Of a stretch of 21,949 nucleotides of DNA, positions 20,791-21,949 are shown in pieces; position 1 is the first letter of the stretch, and every line of letters begins with the position of its first letter. A program made the translations under genes and the position numbers. This stretch comes from Hypsibius dujardini. Taxonomy: Eukaryota; Tardigrada; Eutardigrada; Parachela; Hypsibiidae. The notes under the pieces were generated by a model. It ran no database searches. It was not told where the DNA came from and saw only the letters and a list, made by a program, of their open reading frames with translations. The stretch lies in the NCBI GenBank assembly GCA_001579985.1, contig LRSR01005191.1:1-21949 (forward strand). Reading direction: 5' to 3'.

Positions 20791-21643
20791 TTTTGCGTTA
20801 CCAGAGGAAAACAAATCAAACGATATGCCTTTCTGACTGAGGAACGTCTCATATGACTCAGATTTACGCGAAATATGGTTTTGCACAAATTAAATGTCTG
20901 CCGGTTCAGAGAAGTCGGATGTAGTGTGATGCACGTATCGATAGCTACGTTCCTTTCAAATCGTCCTTTAAAACCGTTGAACCGAATTAAGAACAATCTC
21001 GTTTCCGGCATACACTTGAGCTAATCCAGTTTGGATTAAAGGTGTAACATACAAATCAGACGTGTGGAAAGGATGATTGGCAAGTCTGCTATTTAGAACT
21101 ATATGTGTAGAGCCCACCCAAAGCAACGGTCTTCACTTGCAGTTCGTCGATTAAGCTCCCATTGTCGATGTGTCGGTCGATATACCTTTTCCAAGAGTTG
21201 CAGCAGTCGTGCACTCATATATATATATACTTCTATGAGTCTTTCCGCGTAAATTTTATCGAACATATGTGCGTACGTACTGCAGTCAGGGTCCTGGCAT
21301 GCGGTACATACACCAACAACAATAGTCTGACTAATGAAAGCTGTACGAAAAAGGAACATGAAATAAAATGAACAGAAGTTTTGTTAATGGGACTAATGAT
21401 AAAGGGTTGCGGTTAGGCCCCAGCGAAGGGTCGAGTGGTAGTGAGGGTATATAACGGTGAGATGGCTCGGTCAATGGTATGATACGGTTCGACGAATAGT
21501 GTAAGGGTTAGATAGGCCGGAAGGGTGCGATGGTTGGTGCAGCATATGATCAAGATGGCTGACTATGATACCATGATCCACTGTGCAAAGAGTACTGGGT
21601 AATATAAGCGGTACAGTGACCGTTGAATGGTAAGATGGCAAAG
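20791..21643. other. Region upstream of gene A
   Basis: It should hold the promoter and 5' UTR of gene A, but no TATA box or other convincing motif was identified. No upstream receptor tail exon with the WWILE motif was found, so A may be the first gene of the cluster. Confidence 0.4.
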
Positions 21644-21855
21644 CAGTGGCGGATTGAGGTTCGGATCTCCATGGGTTGTATAGGTACACGTTACTGTGGA
21701 TTTTCATCGCTCAAACCGTAATCATTTTGACTATCCAAACTGACAGCCCTCACAATGTCATCTGAGGGCGGGGCTTCGTGGCCAAAATTACTCAAGAGAA
21801 GCTTCAGATTCCAGTGTGGCACTGTTAGGGCCTCTTCCCCCTTGAGTCGCCACTG
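21644..21855. mobile_element. Probable hAT-like MITE
   Basis: Starts CAGTGGCGGATTGAGG and ends CCTTGAGTCGCCACTG, inverted copies with a few mismatches. CAGTGGCG-type ends are common in hAT-like non-autonomous elements. No target duplication is visible. Confidence 0.4.
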
Positions 21856-21949
21856 ACACGAGATATCGAAGTGGCAGAAGCTATAATGCTCTATTTCAGA
21901 AATCGGACAAGTAGTTTCTTGGCATTACAGGCCTTTTGTGACCTCGAAC

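Noticed and set aside
20368-20856. Long plus-strand open frame opposite exon 1 of gene A, with similar frames opposite exon 1 of C, B and E
   Set aside because: They are antisense shadows. The minus-strand reading has the signal peptide, family motifs and consistent splice sites; the plus-strand readings begin at different places and lack any recognisable domain.
20791-20886. Upstream in-frame ATG at 20886 that would add 32 residues to gene A
   Set aside because: It would bury the signal peptide, and the paralogues all start at the position matching 20790.

Overview
The window is animal nuclear DNA: short exons, GT-AG introns, many small inverted-repeat transposons, no operons and no bacterial signals. 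Its genes belong to the receptor guanylyl cyclase / natriuretic peptide receptor (NPR) family, all on the minus strand. The tandem expansion and intron density fit an ecdysozoan-type invertebrate (tardigrades and nematodes expand this family), but the species cannot be fixed from sequence alone.

There are five tandem copies, named here A, C, B, D and E in transcription order (high to low coordinates). A (20790-16657) splices from 12 exons into one uninterrupted 548-residue reading frame: signal peptide, complete NPR-type ligand-binding ectodomain, membrane-proximal Cys pair, one transmembrane helix and a tail of about 30 residues ending in a stop. No kinase-homology or cyclase domain follows it. 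C (14144-10595) is a decayed copy that has lost its middle exons and carries a 1.77-kb Tc1 transposon. B (10247-5428) keeps all 12 exons in frame apart from a 4-bp duplication at the exon 2 donor that brings in a stop; it also has a 24-residue in-frame tandem duplication in the ectodomain. D (3683-2110) is a broken 3' fragment. E (1013 to beyond base 1) is an open 5' end whose remainder lies outside the window.

A block holding the 3' end of one gene and the 5' start of the next occurs twice (about 1-2800 and 9161-11080), so the cluster grew by segmental duplication. Introns and intergenic spaces hold the mobile elements: a Tc1 element with perfect 37-bp ends, two TA-flanked MITEs sharing one TA, a TTAA-flanked piggyBac-like MITE just upstream of C, foldback elements in introns of A and B, a hairpin at the exon 2 donor of B and E, and an array of short palindromes in intron 7 of A.

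The main result is the architecture. A, B and C all end shortly after a conserved W-W-I-[LV]-E juxtamembrane motif and have no catalytic domains, like the vertebrate clearance receptor NPR-C. The family may have become a cluster of cyclase-free receptors, with some copies now decaying.
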